A stretch of DNA of 50,714 nt. It comes from Bryobacterales bacterium (GTDB lineage: Bacteria > Acidobacteriota > Terriglobia > Bryobacterales > Bryobacteraceae). Both the position numbers and the translations under genes were made by a program. The stretch's first letter is position 1. Each line of letters opens with the position of its first letter. The notes beneath the pieces were generated by a model. The model saw only the letters and a program-made list of their open reading frames with translations. It had not been told where the DNA came from and did not search any database. The stretch spans positions 45,767 to 96,480 of the forward strand of contig PLEX01000171.1 in NCBI GenBank assembly GCA_003136575.1, given 5' to 3'. Of the stretch, positions 8,481 to 16,926 are shown in pieces.

Positions 8481-9539
8481 ATGCATCAGATGATTGACAA
8501 CCCGTTCGTGGTGGCCATACCACTCGCGCTGCTGCTGGCCACGATTCTCGCCGGATTGCTGGTGCGCAATATCCTGTTCCGGGCTCTTCGCGGCTGGGCC
8601 AGGGCGACCGACAGCCAACTCGACGTTCCGATTATCGACACGCTGAGGCGTCCGATTTTTCTTTGGGCCGCGATTCTCGGCCTGCACATCGCGACGCAGA
8701 ATTCTACAATTCCGGCTCGGGTTCTGCAGTACATTCCCAAGACGCTGACGGCGCTTTGGGTGTTGTCGCTGACGATCGCGGCAAGCCACTTTGCCGGCAA
8801 CATGGTCCGGTTCTATGGCGGCTCGGTCAAAGGCGTAAAGTCCGTGACCAGCCTGAGCCAGAAGCTGGCGCAGTTCTCGATTCTGATGGTCGGCGTGCTA
8901 TGGCTGCTCAAGGTCGTTTTCGACATCAGCCTGACGCCGCTTCTGACGACGCTGGGTGTCGGCGGTCTGGCCGTAGCGTTGGCGCTGCAGGACACGCTTT
9001 CCAATCTCTTCGCGGGTTTCTACGTCTCGGTTTCCGGGGTGGTCCGGATCGGCGATTACATCAGGCTGAACACGGGCGAAGAAGGATACATCGCGGATAT
9101 CAACTGGCGCTGTACCACGATGCGTTCGCGCTTCAACAATCTGGTGGTGATTCCGAACAATAAACTGGGGCAGGCGATTTTCACCAACTACTTTCTGCCG
9201 GATGGGCGCATGGTAGTGGCGATCCTGTGCGGTGTGTCCGGCGATTGCGATGTCGATCGCGTCGAGAAGCTTCTGATGGAAGAGGCGGTAGCGGGCGCGA
9301 CGGAGATCGAAAGCGTTCTGGCCGACCCTCCGCCGTCTGTCCGATTTAATCCGGGACCCTGGAGCGGCGCGCTGATCTTTCAGGTCGTCTTCAGCGTGAG
9401 CCAGTTCTCGGACCAGCCGGTGGCCCGGAGCGAGTTGCGCAAACGAATCTTCAACAGACTACGAAAGGAAGGCATTGCCGCGGATTTTCCGGCACAGGCA
9501 ACACCGGTTGCAAGTGAATCGGCCGGGCAATGGACCTGA
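8481..9539 (+). CDS. Small-conductance mechanosensitive channel (MscS family)
   Basis: A 352-residue membrane protein with four to five N-terminal membrane segments, then the pore-lining helix region VGGLAVALALQDTLSNLFAGF (about residue 155-180) and the beta domain (SGVVRIGDYIRLNTGEEGYIADINWRCTTMRS, VVIPNNKL). These are the core MscS motifs. It opens under membrane tension and releases solutes during hypo-osmotic shock. The start ATG 8481 lies about 100 bases from the divergent secretin start. The stop overlaps the start of the downstream methyltransferase by 10 bases, so the two are likely co-translated. The C-terminal cytoplasmic part (ILCGVSGDCDVDRVEKLLMEEA) is normal. Confidence 0.9.
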   Translation: MHQMIDNPFVVAIPLALLLATILAGLLVRNILFRALRGWARATDSQLDVPIIDTLRRPIFLWAAILGLHIATQNSTIPARVLQYIPKTLTALWVLSLTIAASHFAGNMVRFYGGSVKGVKSVTSLSQKLAQFSILMVGVLWLLKVVFDISLTPLLTTLGVGGLAVALALQDTLSNLFAGFYVSVSGVVRIGDYIRLNTGEEGYIADINWRCTTMRSRFNNLVVIPNNKLGQAIFTNYFLPDGRMVVAILCGVSGDCDVDRVEKLLMEEAVAGATEIESVLADPPPSVRFNPGPWSGALIFQVVFSVSQFSDQPVARSELRKRIFNRLRKEGIAADFPAQATPVASESAGQWT

Positions 9540-9991
9540 CCGAAAACCTGCGCGGCTTATCTCCGGGGCGCGCGCTCGATGTCGCGTGCGGAGGCGGACG
9601 GCACGCCATTTGGCTGCGGGATGCCGGATGGGCTGTGACGGCGGTCGATCTGACGATGACGCCGGGGCAGATCGATGGAGTGGAATGCGTTCAGGCAGAC
9701 CTTGAGCGAGGCGGGTTCGTTATCGAGGCTGGTGCCTGGGATCTGATTATTTGCTGGCTTTACTGGCAGGAAGACCTTCTGACGCCGATTGCCTGCGGTG
9801 TGCGCCCCGGGGGCGTGGTGGCGCTGGCGGGGAAAACGAGCGGCCGGTTCGCGACCTCGCTGGAACGGTATCGCAGGGCTTTCGCTGGATGGGAAGAACT
9901 GCGGGCTGGTGAGGACGACTATAAGGCTTTCCTGGTCGCGCGCAAGCTGGATTCCACGGGCGACGTTCGCGGCCCGGCTTCGCGCGGGTAG
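9530..9991 (+). CDS. Short class I SAM-dependent methyltransferase
   Basis: A 153-residue protein with the SAM-binding motif I ALDVACGGGRHAIWL, motif II VTAVDLT, an acidic ADLERG loop and the post-I strand WDLIICWLYW, so it has the N-terminal half of a Rossmann-fold methyltransferase. It is shorter than most class I enzymes (180-250 residues), and after VALAGKTSGRF the C-terminal strands look compressed. It starts inside the last codons of the MscS gene. Homologues of this compact type are annotated as tellurite-resistance/TehB-like or generic methyltransferases; the substrate is not known. A strong hairpin follows 25 bases after the stop. Confidence 0.75.
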   Translation: MDLTENLRGLSPGRALDVACGGGRHAIWLRDAGWAVTAVDLTMTPGQIDGVECVQADLERGGFVIEAGAWDLIICWLYWQEDLLTPIACGVRPGGVVALAGKTSGRFATSLERYRRAFAGWEELRAGEDDYKAFLVARKLDSTGDVRGPASRG

Positions 9992-10339
9992 GCCAGGCCT
10001 CATGGGCCGCCGTTGCCGGAGGGACCGAGATCCCTCCGGAAGGGTCGGATCGGCATGATTGGCGGGTTCTGCGAGACAAACTTTCCGTCTACTTCCTGTG
10101 CGTGCTTTTGCAGGGACTCGGCTGCGCAGACAACCTGGTCCAGTTCTTCCGCGGCCAGGCCTCGCGCCCCTTGCTGATTGCTTCGTCCGAATGGGTTCTC
10201 TCTTCGCTCGTGTGGTTCTCGCTCCGGTTGCGATTATTGCGGGAGGCGCTTGCGCTACAACTAACGCGCCCAAACCGCTGCCGAATCGATCACGGAAGCG
10301 TGTTTTTTTTGGCGGTACCGTCGCATTACCGAAAGCCAA
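9992..10339. other. Gene-free stretch between methyltransferase and truncated haemoglobin
   Basis: No supported gene lies in these 348 bases. The plus-strand frame is open from about 10102 and carries hydrophobic stretches, but it has no recognisable motif, and the minus-strand frame is arginine/proline-rich as in shadow frames. The only clear structure is the hairpin at 10016-10039. A GTTTTTTTTGG homopolymer tract at about 10300-10312 lies shortly before the haemoglobin stop. Confidence 0.5.
10016..10039. terminator. Perfect 9-bp hairpin, terminator-like
   Basis: CCGGAGGGA, a six-base loop, then TCCCTCCGG: a perfect 9-bp GC-rich stem 25 bases after the methyltransferase stop. No T-tract follows on the plus strand, so intrinsic termination would be weak. 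It could instead stabilise the 3' end of the mscS-methyltransferase transcript or be a palindromic repeat. Confidence 0.4.
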
Positions 10340-10783
10340 TCAAAGGTTCAACACATCGTTTCGGGTGCTCTCGGCTACGGCGGCAACTTTCGCGATCAGC
10401 GCCGGGGCGATGCCCAGTTCCGCAAGCGTTGCGGCAAGCAGTTCGACTACCGCGTCGAAGTGTGAATCGTTCAGTCCGCGCGCCACCAGATGCCGGTGGC
10501 CGTGCCGCAGGCCAACTCCCAGGTAGTGGTTCGGACCACCGAATGCCATAGTCAGCATGGCCTTTTGCTTACCGATGTGGCGATCCATATCGACTCCGTC
10601 GAAGAAGAAGTTGATCCGGCCATCGGCGAGGACCTTTCGGTAAAACACGACGACTGCGGCTTCGATGGCGCGCTTGCCGCCCAATTGCTCGTACAGAGAT
10701 AGTTCGGCTGCGGATCGAACGGCCGTGTCTTCCATGGCGGGCGATTCCAATAGTGCGGTTTGTTGCTCGTTTGAGTGCGTCAT
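10340..10783 (-). CDS. Group I truncated haemoglobin
   Basis: A 147-residue protein. ATG 10783 is chosen because AGGAGA precedes it closely, although the frame is open further upstream. The globin domain begins at ELSLYEQLGGKRAIEAAVVVFYRKVLAD, continues with FFFDGVDMDRHIGKQKAMLTMAFGGPNHYLG and then LRHGHRHLVARGLNDSHFDAVVELL. The two-on-two globin features are all visible: the YEQLGG N-terminus, the distal B-helix FYRKV, and the proximal-histidine segment HRHLVARGLNDSHFD. The first 30 residues are an extra polar extension. Such proteins bind oxygen or NO and are linked to NO detoxification or electron transfer. It is a single gene on the minus strand, downstream of dusB by about 140 bases. Confidence 0.9.
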   Translation of the reverse strand: MTHSNEQQTALLESPAMEDTAVRSAAELSLYEQLGGKRAIEAAVVVFYRKVLADGRINFFFDGVDMDRHIGKQKAMLTMAFGGPNHYLGVGLRHGHRHLVARGLNDSHFDAVVELLAATLAELGIAPALIAKVAAVAESTRNDVLNL

Positions 10784-10925
10784 TTTCTCTCCTGCCTGGG
10801 ACTGTTTCGTGAGTCGCCGGGCCTTCCACTCATACGGGCGCAAAAAAGCGGCGGATTCGATCATGCGGAGGCAATTATTTTCCCCGATCGGAAGGTCAGG
10901 AGCCGGCTGGGGAATCAAAAATGCG

Positions 10926-11951
10926 TTAGCTCGCGCAGGCCAGTTCGGGCTCGAAGAATTCGTCCACCAGACGTAAAATCTCGGTCGCCTGATGCACCTT
11001 GTAGATCGACGCGCGCAGGTGCGCGCCGCCGCGTATGCCGTGCGTGAAGTAGGTGGCGAACTGTTTCATCTTGCCCGCTGAGTCGTCTTCGCTGCGGTCG
11101 AGGAGCATCTGGTAGTAAGTCCGCATCATCTCGTAGCGGTCGAGCTGGGTCGGGTGGTCGTAGCGGCCTGTGGCCAGAAACTGCTGAATCTGGCGGAAAA
11201 TCCACGGATTGGACGATGCCGTGCGGCCGATCATGACCGCATCGCAGCCGGTTTCGTAGACCATCCGGACCGCGTCCTCGGGAGTGACGACGTCGCCATT
11301 ACCGATGACGGGTATCTTCACGGCCGCTTTCACCGCGGCAATGCGGGACCAATCGGCGCGGCCGCTATAACCCTGCTCTCGCGTGCGTGGGTGCAAAGCC
11401 ACGGCCTGAAGGCCGCAGTCTTCGGCAAGCCGGGCCATATCGGTCATGACCAGTTCATTGTCGTTCCAGCCAGCGCGGAACTTGCAGGTCAGAGGAATCG
11501 TAATGGCGCGGCGCACCGCGCGCAGGATGTTTTCGACGAGCGGCAGATCGCGCAACAGCCCCGAGCCGCCGTTGCATTTCACCACCTTTTTCACGGGGCA
11601 ACCGAAGTTGACGTCGAGAAAATCGAAGCCAAGGTCCTGGCAGACGCGAGCCGCATCGGCCATGACTTCGGGGTCTGAACCGAACAGCTGTGCGGAGATG
11701 GGGTGCTCTTCCGGCTCGAAGGCGAGGTAGCGCGCGAGCGTCCGGTTCGTCTTTTTGAGACCGCCGGATTCGGCAACGAGCGCAGCGCTCACCCCGTGCG
11801 AACTGGTGAATTCCGTCATGATGAGACCGCAGCCTCCGAGGTTTCGGATGAAACGGCGGAATACGGTATCGGTTACGCCGGCCATCGGCGCGAGAACCGT
11901 TGCGGGCGCGATGGCGACGTTTCCGATCCGGAATGACGAGGGGAAGCCCAC
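10926..11951 (-). CDS. dusB: tRNA-dihydrouridine synthase B
   Basis: A flavoenzyme that reduces uridine to dihydrouridine in the tRNA D-loop. FRIGNVAIAPATVLAPMAGVTDTVFRRF opens the TIM barrel. FLDVNFGCPVKKVVKCNGGSG is the substrate-binding signature, and FRAGWND, LHPRTREQGYSG and IPVIGNGDVVTPED (FMN phosphate loop) follow in order. GTG 11951 is chosen as it lies 6 residues before the conserved FRIGN; the frame stays open to 12041. The length of about 341 residues is normal for DusB. The 5' end lies within 50 bases of the divergent hrpB gene, so the two probably share one control region. Confidence 0.9.
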   Translation of the reverse strand: MGFPSSFRIGNVAIAPATVLAPMAGVTDTVFRRFIRNLGGCGLIMTEFTSSHGVSAALVAESGGLKKTNRTLARYLAFEPEEHPISAQLFGSDPEVMADAARVCQDLGFDFLDVNFGCPVKKVVKCNGGSGLLRDLPLVENILRAVRRAITIPLTCKFRAGWNDNELVMTDMARLAEDCGLQAVALHPRTREQGYSGRADWSRIAAVKAAVKIPVIGNGDVVTPEDAVRMVYETGCDAVMIGRTASSNPWIFRQIQQFLATGRYDHPTQLDRYEMMRTYYQMLLDRSEDDSAGKMKQFATYFTHGIRGGAHLRASIYKVHQATEILRLVDEFFEPELACAS

Positions 11952-11999
11952 AAATCCAGTGTATCGTCGAGGTGAACGAATCAAGACGCCGCTGGCGAC

Positions 12000-14381
12000 G
12001 TGGTTACCTGGACAATAGGAATCGTGGCGAATTCCGCACAACTTGTTGTGAACCTGCCGATCGACGCGCTGCTGCCGGAGATTACGGCCAGCCTGCGGCG
12101 CGAACCCAATCTGGTGATTGAGGCGGCGCCGGGAGCGGGCAAGACGACACGCGTTCCGCCCGCCCTGTTGGCGCCGGGCGGTGAGGTTCTCGTGCTGGAG
12201 CCGCGGCGGATCGCAGCTCGGATGGCGGCGCGGCGCGTGGCGGGCGAGATGGGCGAGGCTGTCGGCGAAACCGTCGGCTATCAGGTTCGATTCGAAGATA
12301 CGTCGGGTCCCCGCACGCGACTGCGCTTTCTAACGGAAGGCGTGCTTACCCGCCGCCTGATCGCCGACCCTGAACTTCGCGGCGTCGGCACGGTTGTTCT
12401 CGATGAATTTCACGAACGCCATCTCGAAACGGATCTCGCGCTGGCGTTGTTGCGGCGGCTGCAGAAGACGAAGCGCCCCGAACTGCGGATTGTAGTGATG
12501 TCGGCGACCCTCGACGCCGGGCCTGTGCGGGAATTTCTCGGCGGTTGCCCGGCCGTGCGATCCGAGGGGCGGCTTTTCGAACTGAGCATCGAGTGGACGC
12601 CTTACTCCGCCGCTCCTCCCGAAGAACAAGTGGGGACGGCGCTGGCGTCGGTAATTTCCCGTGGAGTGCCGGGCCACGTTCTGGTGTTTTTGCCCGGAGC
12701 GGCGTCGATTCATCGGGCTACCCGCGTCTGCGAGCCGATCGGGCGGCGGCACGGCCTTCTGCTCGCTCAGCTTTTTGGCGATCTGCCGCCCGCCGAGCAG
12801 GACCGCGCGCTGGAGCCTTCCGAGCAGCGCAAGGTTATCCTTTCGACCAACATCGCCGAAAGTTCGATTACTATCGACGGCGTCCGCGTCGTAATCGATT
12901 CGGGGCTGGCACGCGTGGCGAAGGATTCGCCGTGGACGGGGCTGCCGTCGCTTGAGATCGCCCGGGTCAGCCAGGCGTCGGCAACGCAGCGGGCGGGCCG
13001 CGCCGGACGCACTGCGGCGGGGCATGTGATCCGGCTCTATACCGCCGAAGATTTTCACCGGCGCACGGATCACGACGAGCCGGAGATCGCGCGGCGGGAG
13101 TTGTCGCAGATGTGCCTGCAACTTGAGTCGATGGGGATCCACGATCCGCTCGAAATCGCGTGGCTGACGCGGCCGCCGGCGGTTGCGCTGGAAGCATCGG
13201 AAGCGCTGCTGGATCGTTTGGGCGCGCGCGGTGGTGCGGCGGCGAAGATGGCGCGGATGCCATTGCATCCCCGGCTAAGCCGCCTCATGCTCGATGCGGA
13301 ACAAGCGGGCGTGGGCGATGCGGGTTGCCGAACCGCCGCGTTGCTCAGCAGCGGGCAGCGAGTGCGGTCGTCGGTTTTGTTTGCCGCGCTTGAAGAAGAG
13401 CCGGATCAGCGCACGCGAGCGGTCTATGGGCAACTACGACGATACGTGCGGCGAGATGGCAAGGCGCACGACGATGCGGCGCTGGCGAAGGCGGCGATGG
13501 CGGCGTTTCCGGATCGCGTGGGACGTCGGCGCGCGGGAGGAACCGTGTTGTTATCGAATGGCGGGTCGGCGAGCACGGCGGCGGACTCACACGTGGGGGA
13601 GTTCCTTGTCGCGATCGATATCGAAGAAAGTCGTGATCGCCCTGCGCCGCTGCTGCGCCTCGCTTGTCCGATCGAGCCGGAGTGGCTGATCGATGTGTTT
13701 CCGGATCGGGTGGCGGATCGGCAGCGCGTGGAGTGGAATCGCCAGGCGGAGCGGGTGGAGGCGGTGAGTTCGTTGGTTTACGACGAACTGGTGATTGAGG
13801 AATCGCGGGGCGGTTCGGTGGATGACGAGGCAGCGGCAAGGTTGCTGGCAGCGCGTGCGGCGGAGACGGGGCTGGGCCGGTTTATGGATGCGAACGAGGT
13901 GGAAGCGTTTCTGGCGCGTGTAGAATTCGCGGCTGAACATTCATCGATCCGCCGGATTGACGAGGGCGACGTGCGGGAGGCCCTGGAGAGCGTATGTTAT
14001 GGCTTGCGGAGTTTCGGAGATATCGAGCGGGCATCCGGCGGATTGCTGGCGGCGCTGGAGCGGAAGATCGATGCGCAGTTGCTGGAGCAGGTCGCTCCGG
14101 CGAAGTTGCGGCTGGCCGGGGGACGAAACACGAAGGTGCATTACGAGCGCGGAAAACCGCCGTGGGTGGCTTCTCGGCTACAGGATTTTTTCGGGATGAC
14201 GGAGAGTCTGCGGATTGCGCGCGGGAAGGTGCCGCTGGTGATTCATATACTGGCGCCAAATCAAAGGCCGGTGCAGACGACGACGGATCTGGCGGGGTTC
14301 TGGGAGCGGCTCTATCCGCAGTTGCGCAGGGAGTTGGGGCGGAGATATCCCAGGCATGCGTGGCCGGAACGGCCGGTGTGA
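12000..14381 (+). CDS. hrpB: ATP-dependent helicase HrpB
   Basis: A 793-residue DEAH-type helicase. Motif I is APGAGKTTRVPPALL, Ia VLEPRRIAARMAAR, II LDEFHERHLETDLAL and III VMSATLD. Motif V region is KVILSTNIAESSITIDGV and motif VI ASATQRAGRAGRTAAG. The C-terminal HrpB-specific region ends at RRYPRHAWPERP, as in full-length family members. The DEFHER form of motif II separates HrpB from HrpA (DEAHER). HrpB has been linked to RNA metabolism, but no single substrate is known. In-frame GTG codons at 12000, 12024 and 12048 are possible starts; the conserved protein begins at LPIDALLPEI just after the last. Confidence 0.9.
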   Translation: MVTWTIGIVANSAQLVVNLPIDALLPEITASLRREPNLVIEAAPGAGKTTRVPPALLAPGGEVLVLEPRRIAARMAARRVAGEMGEAVGETVGYQVRFEDTSGPRTRLRFLTEGVLTRRLIADPELRGVGTVVLDEFHERHLETDLALALLRRLQKTKRPELRIVVMSATLDAGPVREFLGGCPAVRSEGRLFELSIEWTPYSAAPPEEQVGTALASVISRGVPGHVLVFLPGAASIHRATRVCEPIGRRHGLLLAQLFGDLPPAEQDRALEPSEQRKVILSTNIAESSITIDGVRVVIDSGLARVAKDSPWTGLPSLEIARVSQASATQRAGRAGRTAAGHVIRLYTAEDFHRRTDHDEPEIARRELSQMCLQLESMGIHDPLEIAWLTRPPAVALEASEALLDRLGARGGAAAKMARMPLHPRLSRLMLDAEQAGVGDAGCRTAALLSSGQRVRSSVLFAALEEEPDQRTRAVYGQLRRYVRRDGKAHDDAALAKAAMAAFPDRVGRRRAGGTVLLSNGGSASTAADSHVGEFLVAIDIEESRDRPAPLLRLACPIEPEWLIDVFPDRVADRQRVEWNRQAERVEAVSSLVYDELVIEESRGGSVDDEAAARLLAARAAETGLGRFMDANEVEAFLARVEFAAEHSSIRRIDEGDVREALESVCYGLRSFGDIERASGGLLAALERKIDAQLLEQVAPAKLRLAGGRNTKVHYERGKPPWVASRLQDFFGMTESLRIARGKVPLVIHILAPNQRPVQTTTDLAGFWERLYPQLRRELGRRYPRHAWPERPV

Positions 14382-14429
14382 TCTATTGGATGCGTCCCGC
14401 GAGAAGTGACTGTAGCCCGGAGATTTGCC

Positions 14430-14795
14430 TTAGAGCGGCGCAAGCCGCCAGCGGCCGTAACCGACGAACGCGGCAAGGATGCCAGTTACGAGCGGAAAAA
14501 TGGCCATGGCGGCGCCTTTGGGTATTGAAACCCAGGTCGCCCCGATCATGATAATCACCAGTCCCAAAGCTGCCAATGGCGTCAGGCCCGGTTTGATCTT
14601 CAGGAGTCCGGGAAGCACCAGCCCGAGTCCGCCCAGCACTTCGCAGACGCCGATGAAATGAATGAACCCGGCACTGGCGATTGCCGGCGGCATCCCTTGG
14701 GTCATCTGGTCCACCGGCATAAAGAACTTCGCTCCGCCTGCGAACAGGAACAGCAGCGAGAGCAGGATCTGAAGCGTCCAGAGAGTCTTTTTCAT
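14430..14795 (-). CDS. DoxX-family membrane protein
   Basis: A 121-residue four-helix membrane protein: LWTLQILLSLLFLFAGGAKF, IHFIGVCEVLGGLGLVLPGL, LTPLAALGLVIIMIGATWV and AIFPLVTGILAAFVGYGRW. The GGAKF motif at the end of helix 1 and the E in helix 2 (CEVLGG) are the DoxX/DoxD-like signature. These proteins are often linked to redox or oxidative-stress functions; in mycobacteria one works with a superoxide dismutase and a thiol oxidase. No such partner is nearby. The start ATG 14795 begins directly with the first helix. Confidence 0.85.
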   Translation of the reverse strand: MKKTLWTLQILLSLLFLFAGGAKFFMPVDQMTQGMPPAIASAGFIHFIGVCEVLGGLGLVLPGLLKIKPGLTPLAALGLVIIMIGATWVSIPKGAAMAIFPLVTGILAAFVGYGRWRLAPL

Positions 14796-14867
14796 AAAGA
14801 GTTTTCAATTATAGCGGATGGAGCGGACAATTCTCCGGGCGAGAAGGATTGTGCGGGAAAGAATGCA

Positions 14868-15680
14868 TCAGTTCTCCGAGGGCCTCTCGGCATGGTCTAT
14901 TACCAGAATCGGCACCGGCCCCTTTGTCGCTACCAGTTTCAGCCCAAGCTGCTCCTGGATTGCGGTGAAAAGGGACGGACCGTTGGAGCCGCCGGAGACT
15001 GGCGACGGCGCATCCTCATCGGTCCAATTGAGTGTTATCCCATATCGCCCCGTAAGCCCCGTTTGATCGATGACAGGGCGGCCCAACCGCCAGGACAGTT
15101 CGAACGCCAGAATGGCGAGGGCGTCATCGGCTCCTGTGATGCTGATCCGGCCTCGTCCGCTCGATAGACCCGCCCCGATTGCGTCCGTCTTCACGAGCCT
15201 TGATCCACCTTTCGCTATGACCAGTGCGAAGATCGGCATATCTCGTTTCTCGGCGTGCGCCTCGAGCTTGAACCTCTCGTTCAGGAGTGACCGCAGCATC
15301 TGCCGCTTCACCTCCTTTCCTTGTTCCACGGAAAGTGTGGCCAACTCGTCCTTGAATCTGGCGTCGGACTTGGCCTCGAGGTCGAATTTGTCAGCCGAGG
15401 CCCACGCGGGACCGCCCGCCATCTGGGTCTCGGGAATCTCCCAGGCCACTTCGAGGAGATCCCTGAGAGTGACGTTGACGGCCTTGAATTCGGAGTTGCG
15501 GGGCGGGTTGTGGATGTGGGTGGGTGCGTCGTCACTGTAGGTCATCGACCGTACCGAGGCGACGTCGAAGGTCGGCGGCGAAATCTGCTTCTGGATCGCC
15601 GGGGATTGGGCGAATGCAGTTGTGCCCGGAATAGCGATCACGCAAATGAGGAGGGCTGGGGCGCGTTTTTCCGGGTTCAT
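14868..15680 (-). CDS. TIGR03435-family secreted protein
   Basis: A 270-residue exported protein of the TIGR03435 family, expanded in acidobacteria and of unknown function. ATG 15680 is chosen because a signal peptide follows (MNPEKRAPALLICVIAI, ending at TAFAQ). All family blocks are visible in order: FDVASVR near the N-terminus, FKAVNVTLRDLLEVAW with GGPAWASADKFDLEAK, MLRSLLNERFKLEAHAEKRD, ALVIAKGGSRL, GRPVIDQTGLTGRYG, LFTAIQEQLGLKL and ILVIDHAERPSEN. The family is often encoded near BlaR1-like peptidases or ECF sigma systems, but neither is present here. The complete copy gives a template for the remnant at 550-770. Confidence 0.85.
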   Translation of the reverse strand: MNPEKRAPALLICVIAIPGTTAFAQSPAIQKQISPPTFDVASVRSMTYSDDAPTHIHNPPRNSEFKAVNVTLRDLLEVAWEIPETQMAGGPAWASADKFDLEAKSDARFKDELATLSVEQGKEVKRQMLRSLLNERFKLEAHAEKRDMPIFALVIAKGGSRLVKTDAIGAGLSSGRGRISITGADDALAILAFELSWRLGRPVIDQTGLTGRYGITLNWTDEDAPSPVSGGSNGPSLFTAIQEQLGLKLVATKGPVPILVIDHAERPSEN

Positions 15681-15784
15681 TGGACAACATTTTCCCGGCC
15701 AAAGGAGACGACCGTAGGTCCAGCGTAGCAGCTTCAGAGACAATCGCCAGTTTTCGGTGAGTACCGCGATCATCGAGCATGACC

Positions 15785-15992
15785 TTACAGCAGTTCATGG
15801 AACTGGCCGACCGTCAGATTGGCATCGCGGATGATCGCCCGCAACAGAGGGCCTTTTATGGTCTGGCCGGAATGAACCGGGATGACCGTTCTTGATTTCG
15901 TCACGGGATGAATGAGAATCAAGTGACTGCCACGCTGCGCGCTTGAGCGCGCGAACCACCTGGCGCGCAGTCAGCGAGGGAAATGTGGACAT
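15785..15992 (-). pseudogene. HicA-family toxin, internal deletion and frameshift
   Basis: From ATG 15992 the frame reads MSTFPSLTARQVVRALKRAAWQ as in HicA, then goes out of frame. In the next frame the rest of HicA is intact to TAA 15785: SHLILIHPVTKSRTVIPVHS, GQTIKGPLLRAIIRD, ANLTVGQFHELL. The five to seven residues normally between the tryptophan/phenylalanine and the GSH motif are missing, although the catalytic histidine of SHLIL survives. The junction TGGCAGTCAC fits a deletion between two GGCAG copies (inference). Functional HicA is a dsRBD-fold mRNA interferase. Its antitoxin gene lies 2 bases upstream and is also broken. Confidence 0.85.
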
Positions 15993-15994
15993 GT

Positions 15995-16237
15995 TCAGGC
16001 AGCGACGGTAACCCTGCCCTGAAATGATCGCCCCTCTTCGGGGGCGGCCTCCCCGTGAGCCGACAGGCTCTCCAGATATAGTGTGATCGCCTCGGCAACG
16101 TTCAATTCGGCCTCTTCCAACGTCCCTCCCTGCGTATGGCAGCCGGGTAACGCCGGAACCTAGGCGACGTACCCGCCCTCGGGCGCCTCTTCATAGAAGA
16201 CCGAATAAGAAAGATTCCGGGGAGTCATAGCGTTCAT
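15995..16237 (-). pseudogene. HicB-family antitoxin, in-frame amber codon
   Basis: The frame reads MNAMTPRNLSYSVFYEEAP then EGGYVA, meets TAG at about 16160, and continues in the same frame as VPALPGCHTQGGTLEEAELN, VAEAITLYLESLSAHGEAAP and a final RVTVAA. In HicB the interrupted residue is normally tyrosine (GGYVAYVPALPGC), so a single TAC or TAT to TAG change explains the stop. The rest of the partial RNase H-like fold is undamaged. ATG 16246 and 16228 are alternative starts. The hicB-hicA order with a 2-base gap is a standard operon variant. Confidence 0.85.
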
Positions 16238-16338
16238 CTCAACCATTATTGCGGGACGAAATCCGAGATGCCCGCGCATGTCACGCCACCCCAGGCAGGC
16301 GAGTCCATAATCGTCCGGCCGGATAAATGGCTGACGCT

Positions 16339-16926
16339 TCACCGCTCCACTTCGTACTTATCGAGGATTTCCCGCCACTGGCCGCGCGCTTCCAGAATCA
16401 TCTCGATGACCTCCCTCACCGCGCCCTGGCCGCCACGCGCCTCCGTCACATAATGCGCCTCGCCCTTAACTTCCGGGCGCGCGTTCGCCACGGCGATCCC
16501 GAGGCCGACGCGATGCATCACCACGATGTCCGTGAGATCGTCGCCAATGTAAGCGATATCCTGGTACGTCGCCTTCGCGTCCGCCATAATCTGTTCAAGG
16601 ATCGGGATCTTCTCGATATGCCCCTGATAGACGTAGTCCATCTTGCATTGCCGCGCGCGCTCCACAACCGACGGGGAATCGCGGCCGCTGATCACGCCCG
16701 TACGCAGGCCCTTCCACTGGCACCATTGCAGGGCAATGCCATCCTGCGCGTCGAAGCCTTTGAACTCGATCACCTTACCCGACGCATCCGGCATGAAGTA
16801 CATCTTGTCGCAGAGGACTCCGTCGACGTCCATCAGCAGAATTTTGACTCTCGCCGCGCGGGCCTGTAATTCGGGGGATATGGGTGTCAACTGACCTTTG
16901 TAGCATGGGGCCGCGGCTCCGCGCAT
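16339..16926 (-). CDS. kdsC: KDO-8-phosphate phosphatase (HAD, KdsC)
   Basis: A 195-residue HAD-superfamily C0-type phosphatase. Motif I is LLMDVDGVLCD, motif II VISGRDS, the lysine lies in the HIEKIPIL region, and motif III is IAYIGDDLTDI. The short cap-less form is that of KdsC, which dephosphorylates 3-deoxy-D-manno-octulosonate 8-phosphate for LPS inner-core synthesis. An N-acylneuraminate cytidylyltransferase-associated phosphatase is less likely. ATG 16926 is chosen because it overlaps the mutL stop as ATGA and leaves about 25 residues before motif I. The mutL-kdsC overlap suggests coupled translation. Confidence 0.8.
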   Translation of the reverse strand: MRGAAAPCYKGQLTPISPELQARAARVKILLMDVDGVLCDKMYFMPDASGKVIEFKGFDAQDGIALQWCQWKGLRTGVISGRDSPSVVERARQCKMDYVYQGHIEKIPILEQIMADAKATYQDIAYIGDDLTDIVVMHRVGLGIAVANARPEVKGEAHYVTEARGGQGAVREVIEMILEARGQWREILDKYEVER

